DNA from: Streptomyces lycii | GTDB lineage: Bacteria > Actinomycetota > Actinomycetes > Streptomycetales > Streptomycetaceae | DNA: 34,387 nucleotides | Direction: 5' to 3' | NCBI RefSeq assembly: GCF_009735685.1 | Contig: NZ_WHPN01000270.1 | Coordinates: 1 to 34,387, forward strand | Shown: positions 15,927 through 24,278 of the stretch, one piece after another | Position numbering within the stretch: the first letter of the stretch is position 1 | Layout of the letters: the number at the start of each line of letters is the position of its first letter | Made by a program: the position numbers and the translations under genes | The notes under the pieces: model-generated | What the model saw: the letters and a program-made list of their open reading frames with translations, nothing else | The model's database searches: none | Told to the model about the DNA's origin: nothing

Positions 15927-16115
15927 GTGATCCGAGAACCTGCAGAACTCGACGTCGACGAGGCTGGCCGTCTGGAGATCCCGCTCGGGATCCTCGCCGA
16001 AGCAGGCATCAGCCCGGGCACCAAGCTGCTCGTGTTCAGCGACGGGGACGGGCGCATCGTGCTGAGGCGTGCAGAAGACGCGATCAACGACCTGTTGGCA
16101 GAGGGAACCCTGTAG
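15927..16115 (+). CDS. AbrB/SpoVT-like small DNA-binding protein
   Basis: 62 aa with one swapped-hairpin AbrB domain: LDVDEAGRLEIPLGILAEAG followed by SPGTKLLVFSDGDGRIVLRR, the usual 'GRI.IP...L...G...G..L' pattern. Such proteins are transition-state regulators or antitoxins of the MazE/VapB type. No toxin gene is adjacent: vsr is divergent 64 bp upstream, and the AIPR gene is convergent. It may therefore regulate the neighbouring defence genes. GTG 15927 sits in 'cctaggtga' without a clear ribosome binding site, so it may be leaderless. A strong hairpin follows at once. Confidence 0.75.
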   Translation: MIREPAELDVDEAGRLEIPLGILAEAGISPGTKLLVFSDGDGRIVLRRAEDAINDLLAEGTL

Positions 16116-16143
16116 CGCCAGCCCCGGTGCCGGGACTGGCGCT
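16114..16143. terminator. Bidirectional terminator hairpin
   Basis: AGCGCCAG (16114-16121) pairs with CTGGCGCT (16136-16143) and CCCGG (16123-16127) with CCGGG (16130-16134), one C/A mismatch between. It overlaps the AbrB-like stop codon and ends one base before the AIPR stop, so it separates these convergent genes. Confidence 0.85.
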
Positions 16144-16144
16144 C

Positions 16145-18163
16145 TCACGCGGTCTCGTGGTCGAGACCGACAGGCGAGGGGTGGAACCCATGCCGCAGGG
16201 CCTCTTCGTAGACCTCCATCGCCTGCCTGGCCTGGGCCCCGGTGACCCGTCGCCCCTGGCAGAGCCGCTGCGCGACACGGTCGGCGAGCTGCCTGTCCAC
16301 GGCGCGCAGGAGCCGGCCTTCGCGGGCCCAGTCCGCGAGAGCCTGCCACTCCTCACTGGGGATGTCCTCGACGGCGGCTTCGGCCTCGTCGGACTCGGTG
16401 CTCTCGGGGGAGGCGATCTCGAAGGGCTCGGCCGTGAGTTCGGCGGTCAGCGCATCGGGGAGCGTCCACGGGATGCGGGAAACCTCGTCCCAGCAGTCGG
16501 GCTTCTTCGCCCACTCCGACACGTGCCGGTCGCCGGAGATCACCGTCTCCATGATCAAGGGACAGAGCTCGTCGAGGGCGTCCTCCAAGGCGTCCGTGGT
16601 GCCCTGCTCGTTCCAGATCCTGTCGAGGTCGATCCGCTTCTCGGCGGCGAGCGAGAGCCGGGCGACCGTGTAGGTCGTGATCAGTCGTTTGTGGCTGCCG
16701 GCCGAGTGCGCACGGGCGATCCGGTCGGCAGCCTGGAAGAGGATGGCGGTGGCTATGGCGCGCTTGCAGTACTGCACGTCCACGACGGGATCGGACTTCT
16801 CGATCCGCTCCATGAAATGGGCGAAGTTCTTCTGGGCACCGCGACTCACCCAGTACGGGAGCTGCTCCCAGGAGTGCACGAAGGTGGCCAGGTCGGACTT
16901 GCTGAATCGCTGCCGGCTCGGCGTGATCAGCTTGAACTTGCGCTGGGCGGCGCGGGTCTCGTGCTCGGCGGACTTGTCGGTGTACTGACCCCGCGCCCGC
17001 TCGTAGAACCATCGCGTCTCCTGACTGCTGCCGTCGATCGCAGGAGCCCACAGGCTGCGGGAGACACGCTCGAAGGCGACGTGGAACTCGTGGTTCGAGC
17101 TGAAGTCGACCAACGTCACCTTGTTCTGGGTGTTGGAGTACTGGGAGATCCTCGGAACGATCTCGGACAGGTAAGCGGGATCGACGATCGTGAGTTTCAT
17201 CTGCACGTGGACCCCGTCCAGGTCCCGCTTGTCATGAGTCAGGACGTGGTGCAGCGAGGCGGTGGTCTGGCCGCCGTTGACGATCTGGAGGCCGGTCATA
17301 CTCCTGATGGCGACGGGACTGCCGTGCTCGTCGGTCTCGAAGTCCACGTCCGAGGCGGTGGCGGTCACGCCGTTGTTGTAGGCGAGGAAGCGGCTCGGAT
17401 CCTTCAGCAGGGTTTCGCGGATGCCCTTGTTCACGCCACCACGGGTCTGGAGGAAGGACCGGACGTTGAGTTCGAGCAGCCGGGTCCGGTGCTCCTTGTA
17501 CAGTTCGGCAAGCTGTCGGCCGGGGACGACGGCCAGGACGACCGAGTAGTTCGGCTCGTCGCTGTGCGCCGCCAGGCACGGGAGAGGACGCTCGAAGGTC
17601 ACCTTGATGGGCTCGCCGATGCTCCCGGAGGTCTCGTGCCTGTGCAGCCGCGCAAGGTCCCAGAGCTCGTGTGTGACAGGGATCCCCTCGAACTCCCCGG
17701 GTCCCGGGGCACTCGTCGTGCTGACCCGGTTGCTGAGGAGAAAGAGGCGGATCTTCGGAACGTTCGACAGTGCCTTCTCCACACCGACGCACATGTCGTG
17801 CACGTCGGTGTTGTCCTCCTGGTTGGGGCGGATGGCCGCGTGCTTGCCCAGGAACGCGAACAGCCTGCGGGAGAGCCTGTCGGACTCGGCCTTGGTCAGC
17901 TTGCTGCTCATCGCGGTCAGGTTGAAGTCGGTGGTGTAAAGATCGAGGCTGGACCCGTCCTCGGGCACGCCGTAGCCGTAGATCTCCAGCCCCCGGGAGG
18001 AGTGGTAGGCGAGCGCTGCGTCGGTGACGACCCCGGCCTCCTCGAGGATCTCGAGTACGTGCTGGGTGAACGTGTTCGGGATCGAGCCGCCCTCGGCATC
18101 CGCCAGCGCCTGGATGTCGGTGACCAGCGCGCGGGAGTACTCGTGAAGGTCGTGCTCAGCCAT
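16145..18163 (-). CDS. AIPR family (abortive infection phage resistance) protein
   Basis: 672 aa. The diagnostic AIPR block is present: NVRSFLQTRGGVNKGIRETL, then FLAYNNGVTATA (about 261) and TGLQIVNGGQTTASLHH (about 295). AIPR proteins occur in phage-resistance loci; the biochemistry is not settled. An acidic segment near the C terminus (ESTESDEAEAAVEDIPSEE) links to a small helical end domain. ATG 18163 has GAGGAA just upstream and overlaps the end of the PD-(D/E)XK gene by 8 bp, making it the last gene of a four-gene operon. The neighbours (Z1 helicase, DUF4420 nuclease, GHKL ATPase) are those expected for a predicted restriction-type system. Confidence 0.9.
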   Translation of the reverse strand: MAEHDLHEYSRALVTDIQALADAEGGSIPNTFTQHVLEILEEAGVVTDAALAYHSSRGLEIYGYGVPEDGSSLDLYTTDFNLTAMSSKLTKAESDRLSRRLFAFLGKHAAIRPNQEDNTDVHDMCVGVEKALSNVPKIRLFLLSNRVSTTSAPGPGEFEGIPVTHELWDLARLHRHETSGSIGEPIKVTFERPLPCLAAHSDEPNYSVVLAVVPGRQLAELYKEHRTRLLELNVRSFLQTRGGVNKGIRETLLKDPSRFLAYNNGVTATASDVDFETDEHGSPVAIRSMTGLQIVNGGQTTASLHHVLTHDKRDLDGVHVQMKLTIVDPAYLSEIVPRISQYSNTQNKVTLVDFSSNHEFHVAFERVSRSLWAPAIDGSSQETRWFYERARGQYTDKSAEHETRAAQRKFKLITPSRQRFSKSDLATFVHSWEQLPYWVSRGAQKNFAHFMERIEKSDPVVDVQYCKRAIATAILFQAADRIARAHSAGSHKRLITTYTVARLSLAAEKRIDLDRIWNEQGTTDALEDALDELCPLIMETVISGDRHVSEWAKKPDCWDEVSRIPWTLPDALTAELTAEPFEIASPESTESDEAEAAVEDIPSEEWQALADWAREGRLLRAVDRQLADRVAQRLCQGRRVTGAQARQAMEVYEEALRHGFHPSPVGLDHETA

Positions 18164-19163
18164 GGGTTCCTCGGATCATGTCAACCAGTGCTTCGGCGGT
18201 GATGCTGTGGGTGACCAGGGCCGACACATCGATGGTGTAGGTGCAGTTGCCGACCCCGGGCGGCAGTTCGGCCTCGACGATGCGGGGGAAGCCCTCCCCG
18301 ACCGTCCAGAACTCGCTGCGTCGCAGGGTGTAGCGATCGTGGTCGTAGAGATCCCGTTGGTTCGGCAGGTAGCCGGCCTGGATCAGCAGGCTCTCGAAGC
18401 GCTGGGACGCGGACGGTGAGGTCAGACGGGCCCGTATCTCGTCCACCAAGGCGTTCAGACTCCTGCCGAGCCCCCGCTGCCGGTCGTCGAGGACGACGTG
18501 GGCCAGTGCGAGGGGGGTCGCGTCGGCCGTGTCCAACTGCCGCTCGCTCGCGATCTGGACCGTCCGGGGAGAGCGGGCCGTGGTTGCCTTCACCTCGACC
18601 GCGGCACCGGGCAGCTGGAAGTCCTGGTTCGTCTGCCGCGGCCCGGTCCAGGAGCTGACGGCCGTGTGCTGGTCGACGGCCGGCAGCACGTACTCAAGGA
18701 GGAAGTGGAGTTCGCCGAAGAGGCCGCACCGGGCCTGCCGGGACAGGCCCTCGCGCGACACGGAGCGCAGCAGTTGCTGCCACCGGACGTAGCGGCGAAC
18801 CGCAGCCTCCGCCGCCGTTTCGGTGGTCGGTGCATCCCTCACCACTTCGGCGATGTCGGAGACGAGCGGGGTGAACACCTCCGTGAGTTCGTCGTCGGTG
18901 AGCATGACCTGGAGCTCGTAGTGGTTGCCGGACACCGACGACAGGGTCAGCTGCAGGCCACGGGTGGCCGGCAGTTCGTGAATCTCCTGGCGTACGGTGT
19001 CGGCGGTCCTGGCGTCCGTGCCGAGCAGCAGCATCCGCCGGAGGGCGGGGTGCGTCACCGACACCTGGATGTCATGCGGGGAGTCGGGGTGGAGCCGCCG
19101 GGTGGACCTGCCCGGGGTCTGCTGGTGCGCCTCCAGCTCCTGCCACACACTTTCGTCGATCAC
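18156..19163 (-). CDS. PD-(D/E)XK motif protein (DUF4420 type), predicted restriction nuclease
   Basis: 335 aa. The catalytic signature of the PD-(D/E)XK fold is visible at about 182-191: NQDFQLPGAAVEVKAT, that is an Asp followed by E-V-K. Flanking sequences (GLFGELHFLLEYVLPAV before and DATPLALAHVVLDD after) fit the DUF4420 family, a partner of Z1 helicases and AIPR proteins. It is the likely DNA-cutting subunit of the operon. The GTG start at 19163 overlaps the Z1 stop as GTGA, implying coupled translation. The cleavage target cannot be read from sequence. Confidence 0.85.
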   Translation of the reverse strand: MIDESVWQELEAHQQTPGRSTRRLHPDSPHDIQVSVTHPALRRMLLLGTDARTADTVRQEIHELPATRGLQLTLSSVSGNHYELQVMLTDDELTEVFTPLVSDIAEVVRDAPTTETAAEAAVRRYVRWQQLLRSVSREGLSRQARCGLFGELHFLLEYVLPAVDQHTAVSSWTGPRQTNQDFQLPGAAVEVKATTARSPRTVQIASERQLDTADATPLALAHVVLDDRQRGLGRSLNALVDEIRARLTSPSASQRFESLLIQAGYLPNQRDLYDHDRYTLRRSEFWTVGEGFPRIVEAELPPGVGNCTYTIDVSALVTHSITAEALVDMIRGTHG

Positions 19164-21949
19164 GCTTCGTCCTCGAAGTCGTCGAACTCCATGTCCTGCT
19201 TGAACCAGATGTCGTTCACCACGTACTCGGTCTTCAACTGCTGGCGGGAGAACGGGAAGCTGATGGCAAACCCGACCAGCGGAGCGACCGGCTCGGGGTT
19301 CCCCGACGACTTGGCCACCTCGGCAGGGTTCAGGGGGTACAGCAGAAGCAACGGCTGGTCAGCGCGACGCTGGTGACGCAGAGGCCGACCGCGGGGGGTG
19401 TCGGGATCGAGCGGTTCGCCCTTCCTGTTGAGCTTGCCCTTCGCAGATTCCTGCGTGGCCTTCAGCGCACGGTCGTACTGTTCCGGGGTCAGGTCGCAGA
19501 GCTCGTCGGCGGGGCTGAGCACGCGCTTGATCGTGTAGCGGCCGGGGACGACGTCCGAGGACTTGGAGTGGCTGCGTGTGATGAGGCCGACCGAATGGCC
19601 CGCGAACTCGTGTGGCGCTCCCTCGGGCAGCCGACTGGCCAAGCGGATCGTCCAGTTGCCCAGCTCACCCTGCTTGGCGCACTGACGTACGTATTCCGCG
19701 ATGAACGCCGGCCGCACCCGCTGGGCCTGCCGGTCGGTGAGATAGGAGTCGAGGAAACCCTCGGTGACGTCCGAGGGTGCGACGCCGCTCCAGGTGATGC
19801 TCCCGCTGCGCTCGTCCACCTTCCCTGCGGAGAGCGCATCGAGGCGCGCGACGAACGATTCGAGGGCCTCGTGGTTTTTACGCACCGCCTTCTCGGAGAG
19901 GTCGAAGATGGTCGTCTCGGGAAGCTCGCCGGAGTAGCTGAGGCGGACGCGCGTGCCCTGCCTCATCTTGTTGGAGGCCGTGATGCCGAGGCCGAGCGAC
20001 GAGGTCCTGACCTTGAGACCGTACTCGCGGGGGGTGAGTCCCACCGCGGACATCTCCTCGACGTCACGCCGGAGTTCGTCGGTGGCCGCAGTGATCTCCG
20101 CGTACTGGCGCTGCAACGTACGTGTCGTGTACAGACGGCACAGGTCTTCGTAGCGGGGACGGTAGCCGAACCAGCGACCCATCTGCAGCAGCGTGTCGTA
20201 CGTCTTGGAAGCACGCAGGTAGTAGCTGACCGACAGCCCTTCGAGGGTCAGACCGCGGGAGAGCTTCTCGCCGCCTACAGCAATGACTGAGAGTCCGGTC
20301 TCCCGGCGCTCGTAGTACTGGAGGGCGTCCTTCGCTGCACCGTTGACGGCCATGACGGTGACCTTCCCGAGGGAGGCGTGGAGATGCGGTTCGACGTCCT
20401 CCCAGTCGAGCCTGCCCCCGGTCATGTCCTCGGTGCAGGGGACGAAGTCCTCATCCCAGAGCTCCCGCAGCTCTTCTTCGAGTTCTTCGCGAGCACTGCT
20501 GAACCGGTCCTGGAGGACGTCGAAGAGCAGACGCACATGGGCGTCGATCTGGTCGCGGACCTGCTGCTGTACGGCGGTGAAGCGGGTCACGTGCACCAGC
20601 ATGGAGTTGTGCACGGCAACCTGTCCCCGTGCTCGACGTGCCGCGCAGGTCAGCACGAAGGACCGAATGGCTCGCTGCAGCGATTCGGGCAGGAAGTCGG
20701 GAACCCGATGGTAGGACTTGTGCTTGTCCGGCACCCAGAGGTCTGTGTCCTTGATGTGCCTTATCAGTGGCAGCGGCTCGATGTCCTCCTCGTCGCCGTC
20801 GGTCTGCAGACCAAAGACCCGCTCGGGGCCGAGGTAGTTTGACGGCGCCCGCAGGGTGCGGATGAAACTCTCCGGGAAGAGGTCGGGACCCAGCTCGTCG
20901 TGGTCTGTGTCGGGGCTGATGTAGATGTTCGCGAAGGGGGTCGCGGTGTAGCCGACGTAGGACGCCTTCGTGAAGCTGTTGACCAACCGCCTGATGGCCT
21001 TGTTGATCGCCGACGGGTTGGTGTCGGGGTCCTTGGAGGTGTTCACCCCGGCGTTGTCGGCTTCGTCATCGATTACGAACAAGGGGAGGTCGGGAACGAC
21101 CATCCGGCCGGTCTCCGGGTCCTCCACACCATGGTTGTCGATCACCCAGTCCCGCAGGTTGTCGATGATCCGCCGGTTCTTCTTGACCACGAGGACCACC
21201 GGGACGCTGCCCACCGGCACGTTCGCGGAGACCGCCGTCTTGCGGGCGAAGTCCCCCTTCTCGTGACTGGTGGTGAGTGACGCGGCCTTCAGGCGCTTGC
21301 CGTGCGACATCGCGCCAACTCCGATGTGACGATGCGCGTCGTCGTCCGAGCGGAACTGGTACTGGGTGTCGAACCCGAGGAGCCCTTCGTCGATACGGAG
21401 CTGGGTCTGGCTGCGCAGGTCGTTGTGGATCCCGGCGAACACCACGATGAGCCGGTAGCCCGCGTCGGCTGCCTTCGCGGCAAGTCCGATGAACTGCCCC
21501 GTCTTGCCGGACTGGACCTGCCCGATGACGAGCCCGGTCCGGCGCCAGATGCCTTCCCGCTGAGGGTCTTCCAGCTCACCGAGGACGTCGTCCGTGCTCT
21601 GGTCGAGTCGGCGCACGACCTGCATCGGGAGCTTCGAGACGCTGAGGAGGTAGCGCCGGTAGCGGTCCCAGAAGTCCCACTTCCGGTCGGCCTTCGCGTC
21701 GGCGAGCCAGGGCACGTGGCCCTCGTCGTTCTTCATCGCGGAGGAATCAGCCTGGAACACGGAAGCCCTGGCCTCGAGCACCTTCCGCACCTGGTCCCGC
21801 TCCACGGTGATCCCCTGGGCCGCGAGGATGCTGACCGCGGTGTTCACGGCGAAGTCCACCTCGGCCGGCGTTGCCTGGCGGTCACCTGGCAGGAGCAGCA
21901 CCGCGGTCTGCTCGGCCTTCTCGAGACTGTCTTCGGGGGTGGTGCTCAC
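19160..21949 (-). CDS. Z1 domain-containing superfamily II helicase/ATPase
   Basis: 929 aa with the Z1-family helicase motifs: Walker A GQVQSGKT (about 145) in TGLVIGQVQSGKTGQ, Walker B LFVIDDEADNAG (about 293), motif III GYTATPFANIYI (about 333), then GGEKLSRGLTLEGLSVSYY (about 565) and LLQMGRWFGYRPRYEDLCRL (about 590). Z1 proteins are encoded next to MORC/MutL-like ATPases and PD-(D/E)XK nucleases in predicted restriction systems. GTG 21949 is supported by AGGAGG 5-6 bp upstream. The upstream ATPase gene ends 47 bp before, without a terminator, so one transcript is likely. Its role is presumably translocation or remodelling of target DNA for the nuclease. Confidence 0.92.
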   Translation of the reverse strand: MSTTPEDSLEKAEQTAVLLLPGDRQATPAEVDFAVNTAVSILAAQGITVERDQVRKVLEARASVFQADSSAMKNDEGHVPWLADAKADRKWDFWDRYRRYLLSVSKLPMQVVRRLDQSTDDVLGELEDPQREGIWRRTGLVIGQVQSGKTGQFIGLAAKAADAGYRLIVVFAGIHNDLRSQTQLRIDEGLLGFDTQYQFRSDDDAHRHIGVGAMSHGKRLKAASLTTSHEKGDFARKTAVSANVPVGSVPVVLVVKKNRRIIDNLRDWVIDNHGVEDPETGRMVVPDLPLFVIDDEADNAGVNTSKDPDTNPSAINKAIRRLVNSFTKASYVGYTATPFANIYISPDTDHDELGPDLFPESFIRTLRAPSNYLGPERVFGLQTDGDEEDIEPLPLIRHIKDTDLWVPDKHKSYHRVPDFLPESLQRAIRSFVLTCAARRARGQVAVHNSMLVHVTRFTAVQQQVRDQIDAHVRLLFDVLQDRFSSAREELEEELRELWDEDFVPCTEDMTGGRLDWEDVEPHLHASLGKVTVMAVNGAAKDALQYYERRETGLSVIAVGGEKLSRGLTLEGLSVSYYLRASKTYDTLLQMGRWFGYRPRYEDLCRLYTTRTLQRQYAEITAATDELRRDVEEMSAVGLTPREYGLKVRTSSLGLGITASNKMRQGTRVRLSYSGELPETTIFDLSEKAVRKNHEALESFVARLDALSAGKVDERSGSITWSGVAPSDVTEGFLDSYLTDRQAQRVRPAFIAEYVRQCAKQGELGNWTIRLASRLPEGAPHEFAGHSVGLITRSHSKSSDVVPGRYTIKRVLSPADELCDLTPEQYDRALKATQESAKGKLNRKGEPLDPDTPRGRPLRHQRRADQPLLLLYPLNPAEVAKSSGNPEPVAPLVGFAISFPFSRQQLKTEYVVNDIWFKQDMEFDDFEDEA

Positions 21950-21996
21950 AGCGACCTCCTGCGGCCGGGTCGGTTAGGTGTGGGGACTACCAGGTG

Positions 21997-23472
21997 TCAG
22001 GAGTTCCAAAAACCTTGTTGCTCGTCGAAGGGAGACATGGAGCTGAGTACGCCCCGGGCGTCCTCAGGAGAGCGGCCCTGGCCAAGGAGTGCTTCGTACA
22101 CCTGGCGGGCGATGTCGACGGTCTCCGGAGCGGCCGGCCCCGGACCTCCGAAGGGTTCGGGATCGTCGACCGTGTCGGTCTCGTGGAGCATGCGGAGCGC
22201 CGTGACCGGAACCGTCTCCTCAAGGAGGCGAATCATCGAGCGGACGACGTCCGGACTGCCTCCCTGGTCGTCCATCGCTGCTTTCACCAAGGGGTGTTTT
22301 CTGTTGATGCGCAGAACGATCCGGCCGTCGTGGCGCTTCACGTTCCAGGCGAACTTCAGGGGGTCACCGTGCGCCCGTGACACCACCTGACCACGCTGTC
22401 GTGCAGAACGAGAGGCCACCTCGCGGGTGTGCCTCGCGATCCTCTCCAGATGACGACGCAAGGAGACGGGGGGAACCACGCTCGCTTTGCGCACGTCCAC
22501 GCCCCAGTCGGCGTCGGTCTCCGCAGGGATGTCCACGGCGATCCTCGCGAGGTTGTACTTCTCCTCGCGCCGCAGGCCGCGGATTCCCAGCCAGTCACCG
22601 GCCAGAATCAGGCGGTCACGGCGGTAGACGTAGAACCCCTGCTGCCCCAGCCATCCCTTCTGCCCGGCAGCCGACTCGTATTCGGCTGCCGAGAGCCGCT
22701 GTGCCGTCGGGAGGACGAACGGCTCCACGCGCACCGACTCCGATCCCAGCGGTAGAGGCTCCCAGGGGATCCGCTGGACCGACGGGTGCTTGGACAGAAA
22801 CGGGTCCCACGGGGAGAGGTCGGAGCCACGTACCCGGATCCGGCACCGGGCCGGACGCTGCAGGAAACGGGCGAAGACCATCGCAAGGTGGGCTTCGGTG
22901 CGCTCCGCCTCCGCGTAGAACTGGGCCTGCGTCTTTTCGTCGTCGCTGGCCACGGCGGTGTTGTGGTAACCGGAGAGCTGCTCCCACAGGACGACGGTCC
23001 CGTGCTGCATGCTTCCCGCGATCCGACGCAGGAGAGCGGTGGTCGTGTCGCCTGGGTTATGGAGGAGCCGCCACTCCTTGTAGTGCTCCACGACGCCGAG
23101 GTCCCATGTCCGGACGTGCCAGACTCCGTCCTTGGCCGTGGCGACGGTGAGCTTGCGGCACTGGGAGAACGAGGCGGACTTCAGCCCCACACCGAAACGG
23201 CCGAGGTCTGTGGCGCTCCGCTCGGCTGACGGACCGCGGGCCGCCACCGTCATGGCGGTCACGAGCTCGGGCTCCGTCATCCCCCTGCCGTCGTCCGTCA
23301 CAGCGATCCAGGAACTCTGTCCGTCCCACGTGAAGTCGACGTCGATGTTCCGGGCCTCAGCCGAGACACTGTTGTCCACAAGGTCTGCGACGGCGGCGGG
23401 AAGCGAGTAACCGAGCGAACTGAGCGACGCCACCATGCCAGCAGGGTCGGGAGCGGCGACGTCGAAGTCCAT
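21997..23472 (-). CDS. GHKL (MORC/MutL-like) ATPase of the Z1 operon
   Basis: 491 aa. N-terminal Hsp90-type ATP-binding domain: LVDNSVSAEARNI (N-box, Asn34), VTDDGRGMTEPEL (60-64) and LGRFGVGLKSASFSQ (91-96). A second half of about 270 residues includes QKGWLGQQGFYVYRRDRLIL and conserved basic segments typical of the S5-like transducer and following region of MORC/MutL-type proteins. ATG 23472 is preferred: GGAG is 7 bp upstream and the sequence from here (MDFDVAAPDPAGMVASL) is protein-like, while the longer frame to 23778 is Arg-rich and implausible. First gene of the operon with Z1, DUF4420 and AIPR. ATP-driven dimer clamps of this type load onto DNA; here it is probably the switch for the nuclease. 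Confidence 0.88.
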   Translation of the reverse strand: MDFDVAAPDPAGMVASLSSLGYSLPAAVADLVDNSVSAEARNIDVDFTWDGQSSWIAVTDDGRGMTEPELVTAMTVAARGPSAERSATDLGRFGVGLKSASFSQCRKLTVATAKDGVWHVRTWDLGVVEHYKEWRLLHNPGDTTTALLRRIAGSMQHGTVVLWEQLSGYHNTAVASDDEKTQAQFYAEAERTEAHLAMVFARFLQRPARCRIRVRGSDLSPWDPFLSKHPSVQRIPWEPLPLGSESVRVEPFVLPTAQRLSAAEYESAAGQKGWLGQQGFYVYRRDRLILAGDWLGIRGLRREEKYNLARIAVDIPAETDADWGVDVRKASVVPPVSLRRHLERIARHTREVASRSARQRGQVVSRAHGDPLKFAWNVKRHDGRIVLRINRKHPLVKAAMDDQGGSPDVVRSMIRLLEETVPVTALRMLHETDTVDDPEPFGGPGPAAPETVDIARQVYEALLGQGRSPEDARGVLSSMSPFDEQQGFWNS

Positions 23473-24278
23473 CTTCACGCTCCGTACCCGGTGTACCCGG
23501 TCAGTCCTGTGCGGTCGGTTCGCCTGTGTGCTCCGGGGAGCGGCATGCGGCAGGACTTCTCGGGCTTCGCGTGGTGAGTGTGCCGCTACTCGTCCCACGA
23601 CAGCCGAAATCCCCCGTTCGGAGCATCCTACCGAACGGGTCTCGTCTGACGTAGGTGATCTCTGTGGAGGGCTGTCCGCCAGCTTCGCGAGGCACAACAC
23701 GTACGCCGCTTGGTTGCCTGGGTGGAGGAGGCGAAGATCCCACGCCCGGATCCGGCCGACCGTTCCGTGCGGAACCACGACGCGTACGAGTTGCTGACCC
23801 GCAGCGGTAATGCCTCGCCGGCGTCGGTATTCCGGGCGGGTTCCAGCACTGCGGCTGCGTCACTGCGGCACTGTTCCACCGAGCGGACAAGGACGGGCAG
23901 GACCGGCAGGCGCTCGCGCGTGCAGGCGCGTCCTGGCCTTGCGCCGCCGTTGTGCCTAATGGTCGAGCTGAGCGACGGATTCGTCGGCGACGTCCGGGGA
24001 ATCGGCTGTCTGGGGGCAGGCGAGCCCCCGGAGGTGCGGATCCGGTCCCAGGAGGATCTCGCCAGGGCCACCAGCCCGTCCAGCGATGCGTCGAAGGGTG
24101 CTGAACAGCGCTCGGGGATGAGGTATCAGGATCCCTGCGCCGCGACGACCACACTCCAGAAGATGAACCGATCCGCTATTACGACAGCTTGACATACCAT
24201 CAGAAGACCTACGCCTGAAACAAGCACCTTCTGGCCGTGAGAGACTTACCCACCCCCCACTGCACTGATTGGCCGTCT
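23473..24278. other. 806-bp divergent intergenic region with a 9-bp dyad
   Basis: No supportable gene between the ATPase start and the helicase start. Open frames exist (for example 23710-24192 plus and 23956-24294 minus) but are Arg/Ser/Pro-rich, lack ribosome binding sites and match nothing I know. The distinctive element is an exact dyad CCCGTTCGG (23613-23621) / CCGAACGGG (23631-23639) with a 9-base spacer, about 140 bp before the ATPase start; it could be an operator or a terminator. The 24170-24235 stretch is visibly more AT-rich and may hold the helicase promoter. Possibly a decayed gene remains here. Confidence 0.45.

Noticed and set aside
15446..18202. 918-residue plus-strand frame opposite vsr and AIPR
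   Set aside because: Crosses two genes with clear motifs and the terminator; composition is that of an antisense shadow.
23710..24192. Possible 160-residue gene in the divergent gap
   Set aside because: No ribosome binding site, Arg/Ser-rich sequence, no motif; at most a decayed gene.
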